From JAYQPD01 sp046050105 (GTDB taxonomy: Bacteria; Patescibacteriota; Minisyncoccia; Phycocordibacterales; UBA918): a stretch of DNA of 12,221 nt. Location of the stretch: the NCBI GenBank assembly GCA_046050105.1, contig JBJOQE010000080.1:1-12221 (forward strand), read 5' to 3'. Both the position numbers and the translations under genes were made by a program. Below, piece by piece: positions 1 to 5,985 of this stretch. How positions within the stretch are numbered: the first letter of the stretch is position 1; each line of letters begins with the position of its first letter. The notes below the pieces were generated by a model, which worked only from the letters and a program-made list of their open reading frames with translations, did not search any database and was not told the DNA's origin.

Positions 1-1
1 T

Positions 2-778
2 CGACAAATTGCCAAGACTGCTCTTGAAAACCTCATCGCAGACGGCCGCATCCAGCCCGTGCGCATTGAAGAGTTTGTAGAAAAGGCAAAAAAAGAAATC
101 GCCACCACCATGCAGAAGATGGGCGAGAAAGCTGCGTACGAAGCGGGCGTCATCAACCTCCACCCCGACCTCATTAAAATTCTTGGCCGCCTCCACTACC
201 GCACCTCGTACGGCCAGAATGTACTCTGGCACTCAGTTGAGATGGCGCACATCGCAGGCATGATTGCCGAAGAAATTGGCGCAAATGTGTCTATTGCAAA
301 GGCAGGTGCTCTCCTTCACGACATCGGCAAAGCCATCGACCACGAAGTGCAAGGCTCTCACGTGGAGATAGGCCGTCGCATCCTTATGAAGTTTGGTGTT
401 GATGAGCTGGTGGTGAAAGCCATGCAGGCGCACCACGAAGAGTATCCGTACGAAACACCTGAGTCGATTATCGTACAGGTAGCGGACGCTATTTCAGGCA
501 GTCGCCCAGGTGCTCGCCGTGATTCAGTTGAAAACTACATCAAGCGCCTCCAGGACCTTGAGGCTATTGCGACCGGCTTCCCCGGCATCGACAAAGCATA
601 CGCCATTCAAGCGGGCCGTGAAGTGCGCGTGTTTGTACGCCCAGAAGAAATAAACGACCTTGCGGCCTTTGAACTGGCGAAAAACATTGCACGCAAAATT
701 GAAGCCGACCTCAAATATCCGGGTGAAATTCGTGTGAACGTGATCCGCGAGAGCAGGAGCATTGAATACGCACGGTAA
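2..778 (+). CDS. rny: Ribonuclease Y, C-terminal part (5' end outside window)
   Basis: RNase Y is a membrane-anchored endoribonuclease that starts decay of many bacterial mRNAs. The reading frame is open from base 2, so the gene enters from the left edge; the GTG at 59 is internal. The first residues (RQIAKTALENLIADGRIQP) match the end of the KH RNA-binding domain. The HD domain follows, with a conserved WHS histidine and the LLHDIGKA motif; counted from the codon at 59, the His-Asp pair is residues 87-88, and further histidines lie in QAHHEEYP. The protein ends in the usual family tail (IRVNVIRESRSIEYAR), so the 3' end is complete. The N-terminal membrane segment, coiled coil and most of the KH domain are not in the window. 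A strong terminator follows 15 bases after the TAA. The identification rests on motif order and is firm. Confidence 0.95.
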   Translation, partial: RQIAKTALENLIADGRIQPVRIEEFVEKAKKEIATTMQKMGEKAAYEAGVINLHPDLIKILGRLHYRTSYGQNVLWHSVEMAHIAGMIAEEIGANVSIAKAGALLHDIGKAIDHEVQGSHVEIGRRILMKFGVDELVVKAMQAHHEEYPYETPESIIVQVADAISGSRPGARRDSVENYIKRLQDLEAIATGFPGIDKAYAIQAGREVRVFVRPEEINDLAAFELAKNIARKIEADLKYPGEIRVNVIRESRSIEYAR

Positions 779-793
779 GACAACGCGTCGTGC

Positions 794-834
794 CCACATC
801 AGAAAAACCCCACAAGGGGGTTTTTCTGATGTGG
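794..834. terminator. Bidirectional intrinsic terminator between rny and the dehydratase gene
   Basis: A perfect 18-bp inverted repeat (794-811 with 817-834) has a 5-nt loop. Each arm contains five A or five T next to a GC block, so a U-tract follows the GC stem on both strands. It lies between two convergent genes and can end transcription from both sides. Confidence 0.9.
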
Positions 835-865
835 CTAGTCAAAAAACAAGGTACTCTCAGTGACT

Positions 866-1423
866 TTATTTCACCACCACCATAAAGTTCGTCACATTGA
901 ACTTAAGGTCGTTAATATTCTCCTCAAGCACATCGAGGTTATACAGCTGCGCACATGAAAGTGGCGCAATGATGGCGGTGGTCGGTGGAAGCACGCCCTC
1001 ACCCAAATCTTTCGCTGCTTGCGCAGTGTCGGGATACTCACGTACATCCGCATGAGGAAACATGCGCCTTACGTACATACGGCACTGTTTAATTGCTTGG
1101 TCGTGTGACGTAATTGAGGTAATGGCTTCGCGCTTCGTGCCGGGAAAGACGAGCAGGTTTTGCTTCACCACAATTTCAAACAGCTTTTCAATGCTCACCA
1201 GATGCCGCGACAGCGCATGAATTGCTTCAATCACCACACCACCGGTGGAGTTTTCGATAGGCACAATGCCTCTGTCGACCGCACCTGCCTCAACCGCTGC
1301 AATAACATTTTCTGCCGTCACCAAATACAGCAGTTCTGCATCGGCAATACCATTCACACGGCAATATTCCTTCCCCGCCTCCTCAGAAAAGCTGCCGTGA
1401 GCACCTGAAACCGCGATACGCAT
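866..1423 (-). CDS. Prephenate dehydratase-like protein, catalytic domain only
   Basis: Prephenate dehydratase turns prephenate into phenylpyruvate in phenylalanine synthesis. The 185-residue product is about the length of the catalytic domain alone; the C-terminal ACT (phenylalanine-sensing) domain of usual monofunctional enzymes is absent. Visible family motifs are SGAHGSFSEEA near the N-terminus, VPIENSTGG at 54-62, SHDQAIKQC at 106-114 (usually SHPQALxQC), and NVTNF at 176-180, where the family normally has NxTRF. The catalytic threonine (T178) is kept but the following arginine is asparagine. The ATG lies within a 14-bp palindrome (1416-1429) and no Shine-Dalgarno site is seen. No other aromatic pathway gene is in the window. 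The fold assignment is firm; whether it still makes phenylpyruvate is open given the TRF change. Confidence 0.85.
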   Translation of the reverse strand: MRIAVSGAHGSFSEEAGKEYCRVNGIADAELLYLVTAENVIAAVEAGAVDRGIVPIENSTGGVVIEAIHALSRHLVSIEKLFEIVVKQNLLVFPGTKREAITSITSHDQAIKQCRMYVRRMFPHADVREYPDTAQAAKDLGEGVLPPTTAIIAPLSCAQLYNLDVLEENINDLKFNVTNFMVVVK

Positions 1424-1526
1424 GCGTATAAACTTCTAAATAATTAATGTATTGAGCGTATCACGTACTGCGCGTAGTAAGAAATCACAACATTAGAAAA
1501 CAAAAATATGCTCTAAGGAAGATGTA

Positions 1527-1554
1527 TTGCGCCTTAAACGGCTTGCTATATAAT
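1527..1554 (+). promoter_or_regulatory. Promoter of the HU gene
   Basis: TTGCGC at 1527-1532 and a perfect TATAAT at 1549-1554 are separated by 16 bases. Transcription would start near 1561, giving an untranslated leader of about 108 nt before the HU ATG. Confidence 0.7.
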
Positions 1555-1560
1555 TGCTTT

Positions 1561-1668
1561 AGCCATCAACGTGGCGCAACCCCAAGGGCACTTGCGTTTC
1601 ATAGTCGCCTTGCGGCTCCTTGAAACGCTGGCGCACTACGTTTTATTAGCCTGGCGAACATCACTACT
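1561..1668 (+). promoter_or_regulatory. Structured 5' leader of the HU mRNA
   Basis: The roughly 108-nt leader contains a strong hairpin: 1594-1601 (gcgtttca) pairs perfectly with 1621-1628, and 1603-1608 pairs inside it with 1612-1617 (one G-U). A second hairpin uses 1575-1579 with 1592-1596, with CCC 1580-1582 pairing GGG 1586-1588 inside. The two share bases 1594-1596, so they compete. There is no Shine-Dalgarno sequence before the ATG. Autoregulation, or control by a protein or by temperature, is possible but is inference; no known riboswitch class was recognised. Confidence 0.45.
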
Positions 1669-1941
1669 ATGAACAAAGCAGACATTATCGCAAAAGTTCA
1701 CGACGTTCTCGGCACATCGAAAGCCGACGCTGAGCGCGCTGTAGAGTGCATGATTGATTCAGTTGTCGTCTCTCTCAAGAAAGGGGACGAAGTTTCAATC
1801 GCTGGCCTCGGCATCTTCTCTGCGAAGATGCGCCCTGCACGCACTGGCCGCAACCCTCGCACCGGTGAATCCATCAGTGTTCCCGCTATGCGCGTACCAA
1901 AGTTCCGCGCTGCAAAGGCGCTCAAGGACGCGGTGAAATAA
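1669..1941 (+). CDS. HU-family DNA-binding protein
   Basis: This is a 90-residue histone-like nucleoid protein, the standard length for HU/IHF subunits, which form dimers that bend and compact DNA. Family features run in order: an N-terminal helical part starting MNKADIIAKV, the GDEVSIAGLGIF strand region at about 40-50, the DNA-contacting arm with RTGRNPRTGESI at about 59-70, and the closing VPKFRAAKALKDAVK. The start is the only sensible ATG and is preceded by a long structured leader with no Shine-Dalgarno site. It is a single-gene transcription unit: its own TATAAT promoter lies 115 bases upstream and a palindromic terminator follows 16 bases after the stop. HU and IHF subunits cannot be told apart from this sequence alone. 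Confidence 0.95.
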   Translation: MNKADIIAKVHDVLGTSKADAERAVECMIDSVVVSLKKGDEVSIAGLGIFSAKMRPARTGRNPRTGESISVPAMRVPKFRAAKALKDAVK

Positions 1942-1957
1942 CCGCTCCCACCACACG

Positions 1958-1986
1958 AAAAATCCGCATAGCTATGCGGATTTTTT
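1958..1986 (+). terminator. Terminator of the HU gene
   Basis: A 28-bp perfect palindrome (1958-1985, arms 1958-1969 and 1974-1985 around agct) is followed by a run of T that ends at 1986. It is symmetric and may also act on the other strand. Confidence 0.9.
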
Positions 1987-1990
1987 GTAT

Positions 1991-2020
1991 AAAAAAACTG
2001 CGTCTTAAGGGACACAGTTT
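1991..2020 (-). terminator. Possible minus-strand terminator
   Basis: Bases 1995-2004 pair with 2011-2020 with one C-A mismatch. Read on the minus strand the stem is followed by a run of seven T. It could stop leftward transcripts that read through from the ATP-grasp gene. Confidence 0.45.
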
Positions 2021-2153
2021 GTATCTACACTCGTGCACACAATCCGAAACAGAGTCCGTCGTCGAAGCATGCACGCAGTTTTCCGACAGCTATCTCTTCA
2101 TTTACATCAAACCGCGATGTGTCTCGTATCCACACCTTACACCATGCATGCGG

Positions 2154-2162
2154 TGCTATACT
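2154..2162 (+). promoter_or_regulatory. Extended -10 promoter of a candidate ncRNA
   Basis: TGCTATACT is an extended -10 element (TGnTATACT, hexamer 2157-2162). No good -35 is seen, as is common for this class. The predicted start, about 2168-2170, coincides with the first base of the paired 5' strand of the downstream RNA structure. Confidence 0.6.
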
Positions 2163-2167
2163 ACACA

Positions 2168-2330
2168 GATAGCGGGAATATGAAGGGGTGCGCCAGCTTT
2201 TCTTCGACCGCAGGGAGTTAGAAAAGCAAGTACTCTTGGGGTGTGGTATGGGTGGAAATTCCTACCGCACCAACGGGAAGACCGCTACTTCCCACCACCA
2301 AACAAACCGGCCTCTGGCCGGTTTGTTTGT
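2168..2330 (+). ncRNA. Candidate structured ncRNA with predicted pseudoknot
   Basis: There is no plausible ORF between the HU terminator and the ATP-grasp gene, but there is a promoter, a dense set of helices and a strong terminator. Helices: 2196-2202 with 2221-2227 (7 bp, 18-nt loop); 2240-2248 with 2263-2271 (9 bp, one U-G) topped by 2254-2256 with 2260-2262; and 2275-2280 with 2288-2293 (gggaag/cttccc, 6 bp). The 7-nt loop of the last one (2281-2287, accgcta) is complementary over six bases to tagcgg at 2170-2175, the predicted 5' end. G-U pairs work only on the plus strand. An alternative helix, 2187-2192 with 2266-2271, competes with the second hairpin. I found no match to the conserved cores I know for SRP RNA, tmRNA, RNase P RNA, 6S RNA or common riboswitches. 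The next gene is convergent, which argues for a trans-acting RNA over a riboswitch. Confidence 0.5.
2299..2330. terminator. Terminator of the candidate ncRNA, possibly bidirectional
   Basis: A perfect 14-bp stem (2299-2312 with 2316-2329) has the loop TCT. The outer part of the 3' arm is T-rich on the plus strand (gtttgtttgtctct). It also lies just after the stop codon of the convergent ATP-grasp gene. Confidence 0.85.
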
Positions 2331-2335
2331 CTCTG

Positions 2336-3385
2336 TTATAGCTGCTCCATGTGCACCAGTACTTGTCGGTACATATCCTCGACTATCTTTCGTTGTGCAT
2401 GCCCTGAGGTGACGTAGTGATCAAGGCCAGGCGCTGAGTTGATCTCAAGTATGAAGTATTTTTTGAGCGGCTTGGTGATATCTCCCTCGATCATCAGGTC
2501 GACACCACATAGCCTGAGCCCCATATCGTTCGTCAACCTCACGGCAAGCGCTGCTACTTCGGGGTGCATAACCTCCGTCACATCAATCGCCTCTCCTCCA
2601 GTGGAGAGGTTTGCGTTGTCGAGCAAGTAGACACACTCCCCATTGTGAGGCACAGACCGGAGCGTGCGTCCTGCAGTTTTTAGCTTTGCCGTCATACGTG
2701 GATCCTTGTGCGAAAGCTCGGTGTCACGCCCTATGCGCGCAAACTCGAGAGACTTCACTACCAGAAGCTCTTTAATACTCGATACACCATCACCCACCAC
2801 GCAAAGTGGTATGCGCTCATATGCCGATATCACCCGGTCATCCAGCACCACAACGCGATAATCCTTTCCCTGTACCGGCTGCTGCATAAGCGCGACACGG
2901 TCGATGCGGAATACCCGCGTAAGCGCGCGTATAAGCTCAGGCTCAGCATGGACCAATGCCACTGCCCTTCCTTGGCTTCCGCTATTAGGCTTTACAATCT
3001 GCGGATACCCGACTTTTCGTGCATAGGCACACGCAGCCTCCATCGTCCTGTCTGACCCTATCTTTTCTGCCCATCGCTTTTCAAAAAATGTCTTCCCGGG
3101 AATGGTGCGGTACCCCATGCGCTTCATAAAAAAATTTGCATAGTCTTTATCTTTGGCAATTTCAGACGCACCGAGCGTATTCAAATCAATTGAGGTGTTG
3201 CGGAAGTAGCGTCTCGCGCCGCTCGCATACGTGATTTGCCCAACTATCCCCCACTCTGGCTCCATCACGACCTTAGCGCTAATCTGCGGTGCAACTTTTT
3301 TAAAAATAGCTCCCACAAGTGAGCCGGTTTTCTTTTGTTGCTTCATAGGGCTCATTGCGTTCGTTACTGATATCGAGTCAGGCAC
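2336..3385 (-). CDS. ATP-grasp ligase related to cyanophycin synthetase / RimK / GshF
   Basis: ATP-grasp enzymes join a carboxylate to an amine or thiol through an acyl-phosphate. In order: a lid-proximal LGASEIAKDKDYANFF segment at 71-86; the ATP-binding VKPNSGSQG at 131-139; NLSTGGEAIDVT at 259-270, a motif shared with the ATP-grasp part of cyanophycin synthetases; GVDLM at 294-298; and the metal-binding EINSAPG at 314-320. These residues look intact. The substrate cannot be read from sequence; peptide, poly-amino-acid or glutathione-like ligation are all possible. The start is uncertain: GTG at 3385 gives 349 residues, while ATG at 3355 or 3346 removes 10 or 13 residues. No start has a clear ribosome site. 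tRNA-Gly lies about 34 bases upstream on the same strand with no terminator between, so co-transcription is possible. Confidence 0.85.
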   Translation of the reverse strand: MPDSISVTNAMSPMKQQKKTGSLVGAIFKKVAPQISAKVVMEPEWGIVGQITYASGARRYFRNTSIDLNTLGASEIAKDKDYANFFMKRMGYRTIPGKTFFEKRWAEKIGSDRTMEAACAYARKVGYPQIVKPNSGSQGRAVALVHAEPELIRALTRVFRIDRVALMQQPVQGKDYRVVVLDDRVISAYERIPLCVVGDGVSSIKELLVVKSLEFARIGRDTELSHKDPRMTAKLKTAGRTLRSVPHNGECVYLLDNANLSTGGEAIDVTEVMHPEVAALAVRLTNDMGLRLCGVDLMIEGDITKPLKKYFILEINSAPGLDHYVTSGHAQRKIVEDMYRQVLVHMEQL

Positions 3386-3419
3386 ACAGGCAGCGCCACA
3401 GCCTCACTTTGTTCGTCTG

Positions 3420-3490
3420 TGCGGGATAGCGGAATCGGACCGCTGCCATCAGTTTGGAAAACTGATGTTCTACCATTAAACTAATCCCGC
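3420..3490 (-). tRNA. tRNA-Gly (anticodon UCC) with unusual T-loop
   Basis: Read on the minus strand it folds as a full cloverleaf: acceptor GCGGGAT/ATCCCGC, D-stem GTTT/GAAC with GG in the loop, anticodon stem TCAGT/ACTGA with loop TTTCCAA (anticodon UCC), and T-stem AGCGG/CCGCT. The T-loop is TCCGATT, with C where nearly all elongator tRNAs have U55 (pseudouridine). The discriminator base would be A and CCA is not encoded. A promoter-like TGCTAGACT lies upstream at 3522-3530. Confidence 0.93.
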
Positions 3491-3521
3491 ATTCGTGCGC
3501 CTCAAGCTCCTGCGCCTCAAG

Positions 3522-3530
3522 AGTCTAGCA
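3522..3530 (-). promoter_or_regulatory. Extended -10 promoter of tRNA-Gly
   Basis: On the minus strand the sequence is TGCTAGACT, an extended -10 element, about 30 bases before the mature tRNA 5' end. Two direct copies of tgcgcctcaag (3496-3506 and 3511-3521, period 15) lie between it and the tRNA. Confidence 0.5.
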
Positions 3531-3544
3531 CTTTTGGTGCATAT

Positions 3545-3575
3545 GAAAAAGCCCCGCCTTAGGCGGGGCTTTTTC
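3545..3575 (-). terminator. Strong intrinsic terminator after the small acidic ORF
   Basis: The arms 3545-3558 and 3562-3575 are perfectly complementary, with a GC block (gccccgcc) and five A/T at each base, loop TTA. It lies two bases past the stop of the small acidic ORF on the minus strand. It is symmetric, but no plus-strand gene precedes it. Confidence 0.85.
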
Positions 3576-3577
3576 AA

Positions 3578-3724
3578 CTATTCGTCGATCGGGTCGTCAA
3601 GGAGTGTGTCGTCCGTCATCGAGGTATCTTCTACTACCTCATCTTCGCCTCCCTCTACTTCTTCATCATCGTGAAAGGTGTACGTCATGTGAAGTGCATC
3701 AGTATTACCCTTACTAAACGCCAC
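3578..3724 (-). CDS. Small acidic protein of unknown function
   Basis: A short reading frame of 48 codons runs from GTG at 3724, or 36 from ATG at 3688, to TAG at 3578-3580. About a third of the residues are Asp or Glu (17 of 48 in the longer form), including HDDEEVEGGEDEVVED and a DDPIDE end. No domain is recognised and there is no membrane segment. It is called because it sits in a complete transcription unit: an extended -10 (TGATATACT, 3739-3747) about 14 bases before the GTG and a strong terminator two bases after the stop. No Shine-Dalgarno site supports either start. It could instead be a non-coding spacer with chance composition. Its promoter and that of the plus-strand protease are divergent. 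Confidence 0.5.
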   Translation of the reverse strand: MAFSKGNTDALHMTYTFHDDEEVEGGEDEVVEDTSMTDDTLLDDPIDE

Positions 3725-3738
3725 ACGGGCGTTATATA

Positions 3739-3747
3739 AGTATATCA
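3739..3747 (-). promoter_or_regulatory. Extended -10 promoter of the small acidic ORF
   Basis: The minus strand reads TGATATACT, a TGnTATACT extended -10. The expected start near 3732 gives a leader of under 10 nt for the GTG start or about 44 nt for the ATG start. Confidence 0.45.
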
Positions 3748-3761
3748 GGCAAACCGAGCGA

Positions 3762-3770
3762 TGCTATACT
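3762..3770 (+). promoter_or_regulatory. Extended -10 promoter of the protease gene, leaderless
   Basis: TGCTATACT ends 9 bases before the ATG at 3780, so transcription should start at or within a few bases of the start codon. It is identical over nine bases to the promoter of the candidate ncRNA at 2154-2162. Confidence 0.65.
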
Positions 3771-3779
3771 CATACACAT

Positions 3780-4970
3780 ATGTCGTACGTCCTCTCGCTA
3801 CTTTCTTCGTGTATGATTGGTGCGCTATCACTCTTTCTCGCACTCTCCACTCATGTGGAGCAAGGAGTCAGCTCGCTACTCACGACGCTTGGCTACGCCC
3901 CCACCATACAGTTGCAGATTGACCCGCTGCCTAACAAGGTGCCACCAGAAAAGACTCAAAGCGACATCGAAGAACTCAGTGTCCTCCCCTCGCTCTTTGA
4001 GGGTCAGGAATATGGTGGCCCCATACCTTCCATCCTTCTTTCCACGCCACATACACAAGAGGCCAGTATCATTCTTTCATCTGTGTCTACCACCACTTTG
4101 CATGTGATGTCAGAGGTGGAGCCCATTGCAACAGATGTATCGGTTCGAGACGCCATCGTCAACATCTTCTGCACCATGCGCACCAAACATGAGGTGCGGG
4201 CAACCACGGGAAGCGGTGTTTTTATTCATGAAAATGGCGTGATCCTCACTAATGCACACGTTGCCCAATTTCTTCTCTTGGCCGAACCGTCGCGAGGCAT
4301 CACCACCACCTGCACGGTGCGAGCAGGAAGCCCGGCAACACCGAAATACTACGCGGAGCTTCTCTACATACCGCCACTGTGGGTAAACGAGAACGCCAAG
4401 GAGCTGCATGCTGAACGCCCTACGGGGAACGGGGAACGCGACTATGCACTCCTCTATGTGACCAAGGCAATTAAAGGTGAGCTGCCTGCAGTATTTCCTG
4501 CAATCACGCCGAGCATCAAGCCTCTCACCAACAGCGCAAAACACGAAGCGGTCATTGCTGCGGGTTTCCCTGCTGAAATAGTCAAAACAGAAGGTTCCAA
4601 AGCTGCCATTAATGCCGTTGTGGCCACGACGACCATCACCGAACTATTTACCTACACCAAAAATAAGGTCGACCTCATCGGCATCGCCCCTTCTGAGGTT
4701 GGTGAACAGGGCTCCTCGGGTGGACCAATTACGACACGTGCTGGCAATCTTATCGGCATCATCGCCACGAAAGGTAATGAGGAGAAAGATGGCGCCAAAA
4801 GCTTGCGAGCTATCACGCTTGCATACATCGACCGCACCATTCGTGAAGAAACAAACGTTGGTCTCATGGACACCATAAGTGGCAACCTGCCCGAACGAGC
4901 GCAGATGTTCCGCGATATTATGACCCCCCTACTTGCAAACATAGTGATTGATGCATTGAAGCAAGAGTAA
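3780..4970 (+). CDS. Membrane-anchored trypsin-like serine protease
   Basis: This 396-residue protein starts with a hydrophobic segment (about 4-23) that should act as a signal anchor, followed by a low-complexity Ser/Thr/Pro-rich linker to about 120. The chymotrypsin-fold domain then shows all three catalytic positions: His160 in LTNAHVA, Asp221 in ERDYALLYV, and Ser313 in EQGSSGGPI (GxSGG). Two cysteines (131 and 178) fall in the protease domain and could pair outside the membrane. No PDZ domain follows, unlike DegP/HtrA; the C-terminus (about 345-396) is helical-looking. It probably cleaves proteins outside the cytoplasmic membrane; its targets are unknown. The ATG lies only 9 bases after an extended -10 element and has no ribosome site. 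An IS element begins 18 bases after the stop, and no terminator is seen before it. Confidence 0.88.
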   Translation: MSYVLSLLSSCMIGALSLFLALSTHVEQGVSSLLTTLGYAPTIQLQIDPLPNKVPPEKTQSDIEELSVLPSLFEGQEYGGPIPSILLSTPHTQEASIILSSVSTTTLHVMSEVEPIATDVSVRDAIVNIFCTMRTKHEVRATTGSGVFIHENGVILTNAHVAQFLLLAEPSRGITTTCTVRAGSPATPKYYAELLYIPPLWVNENAKELHAERPTGNGERDYALLYVTKAIKGELPAVFPAITPSIKPLTNSAKHEAVIAAGFPAEIVKTEGSKAAINAVVATTTITELFTYTKNKVDLIGIAPSEVGEQGSSGGPITTRAGNLIGIIATKGNEEKDGAKSLRAITLAYIDRTIREETNVGLMDTISGNLPERAQMFRDIMTPLLANIVIDALKQE

Positions 4971-4983
4971 TAGTGTCGTCGTA

Positions 4984-5967
4984 ATATTTGTTAACCTTGC
5001 AGCCAAACACTAGACACTTATCCTGTGTGGATGAATCGTTTTGATGTTCGGTATATGCAACTCGTTGAAGAAAAACTTTTAGCCATAATCAACAAATCCA
5101 CTTCGGTCACCACAGTGGCTGAGGAGTTATCTGTCACCAGGCAAACCATCTATACCTGGAAGGCACGGTATGTACGGTTTGGGATTGATGGACTCATACA
5201 ACCAAGAAAGAGACGTACGGATATTCCGCACAACAAGACCTCTCTAGAAATAGAGCAATTGGTTATCAATACAGCAGAAACATACTGGAACGATGGAGTG
5301 GAGGCACTCAGTGATCATATACAGCGTCTCTATAACCTCACTCTCAACCCAACGACGGTCTATCGCATCCTCAAACGTGCGGGTGTCCGCTATGCTACAC
5401 ATCACCCGCGTACCACCAAACGTTGGAAGATTAAGCTCTATAGCCACCAAGTACCTGGTTTTGAGCTCCAGATGGACACCAAGTATCCCTTTGGATACAA
5501 GCAAGGACGAGTCATTTATACCATCATCGATGACGCCACAAGATGGGTGTATGCATGGACATACACCACTACGAGCGCTCTCAACACCCTCGACTTCATC
5601 AAACGTGTGCAAACACATGCACCTTTTCATATTCAAAAGATACGCACTGACCAAGGTTCAGAATTCAGAGCTTTAGCGGTACAGGAGTATCTGAAAGATC
5701 GCGACATAGAACACCGTCTCAATACCCCGTATTGTCCAGAAGAGAATGGCAAGATTGAACGCTTTCATCGAACGCTCAGCGAGAAGTGTGTGGTGGGTAT
5801 GTATCCGAAAGACTCTCTGGATACTACCCAATACAAACTCACCTTATTCCTCCAGTACTATAATCATCACAAACGGCATCGTGGGTTGGGTATGGAAGGC
5901 ATGACACCTATGGAGAAGCTGAGGAGCTGTGGATAGTGTCTATTTTAGGCTGCAATGTTACAATATT
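4984..5967 (+). mobile_element. Intact IS481-like insertion sequence with TIRs and target duplication
   Basis: The element spans about 4989-5962 (974 bp). The left end (4989-5023) and the reverse complement of the right end (5931-5962) share TGT at the tip, TTGCAGCC, TAGACAC and ATCC, with a few mismatches and small length differences, so they are terminal inverted repeats of about 32-35 bp. The 5-bp sequence ATATT flanks both sides (4984-4988 and 5963-5967) as a target duplication. Exact ends are ambiguous by 1-3 bases because AATATTTG occurs at both junctions. It carries one transposase gene whose stop codon lies in the right inverted repeat. All parts look intact, so recent insertion is likely. 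The family call is from the transposase and TIR style. Confidence 0.88.
5031..5936 (+). CDS. IS481-like DDE transposase
   Basis: The ATG at 5031 gives 301 residues; GTG at 5025 adds two. An N-terminal helix-turn-helix (about 25-46, with VAEELSVTRQTIYTWKARY) binds DNA. A second HTH-like region follows (about 85-120, VEALSDHIQRLYNLTLNPTT). The integrase core shows the DDE triad: Asp149 in LQMDTKYPFG, Asp207 in IRTDQGSEF and Glu243 in ENGKIERFHRT. The last two are separated by 35 residues, as in IS3/IS481 relatives. The C-terminus keeps NHHKRHRGLGMEGMTP, typical of the family. The reading frame is uninterrupted, and the stop codon overlaps the right TIR. It catalyses movement of its own element. 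Codon and base composition look slightly more AT-rich than the neighbours, which fits acquisition. Confidence 0.93.
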   Translation: MNRFDVRYMQLVEEKLLAIINKSTSVTTVAEELSVTRQTIYTWKARYVRFGIDGLIQPRKRRTDIPHNKTSLEIEQLVINTAETYWNDGVEALSDHIQRLYNLTLNPTTVYRILKRAGVRYATHHPRTTKRWKIKLYSHQVPGFELQMDTKYPFGYKQGRVIYTIIDDATRWVYAWTYTTTSALNTLDFIKRVQTHAPFHIQKIRTDQGSEFRALAVQEYLKDRDIEHRLNTPYCPEENGKIERFHRTLSEKCVVGMYPKDSLDTTQYKLTLFLQYYNHHKRHRGLGMEGMTPMEKLRSCG

Positions 5968-5985
5968 TGACAATATGTCAAATAT
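5963..5985. promoter_or_regulatory. Perfect 23-bp operator-like palindrome at the IS junction
   Basis: The arms 5963-5972 (atatttgaca) and 5976-5985 are exact reverse complements around ATA. The left arm contains TTGACA, a consensus -35 hexamer; TACAGT at 5991-5996 could be its -10 (18-bp spacer). A repressor bound here would cover that promoter. The symmetry is typical of MarR- or TetR-type operators, but no matching regulator is in the window. Confidence 0.55.

Noticed and set aside
1416..1429. 14-bp palindrome over the start codon of the dehydratase-like gene as an operator
   Set aside because: It is built around a CATG/GCATGC core that can arise by chance, and no promoter overlapping it is clear.
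2168..2330. SRP RNA, tmRNA, 6S RNA, RNase P RNA or a known riboswitch
   Set aside because: The conserved cores (for example GGAAGGAAGCA of SRP RNA, the tmRNA tRNA-like ends, the RNase P GAGGAAAGTCC start) are absent as far as I can see by eye; the GCACCA at 2267-2272 is not the end of a tRNA-like fold.
1974..2412. Short plus-strand ORFs after the HU gene
   Set aside because: They cross terminators and RNA helices, have no ribosome site and show low-quality composition.
3420..3490. Recoded UGA-glycine tRNA as in some CPR lineages
   Set aside because: The anticodon is UCC, not UCA, and TGA works as a stop in the sigma factor gene.
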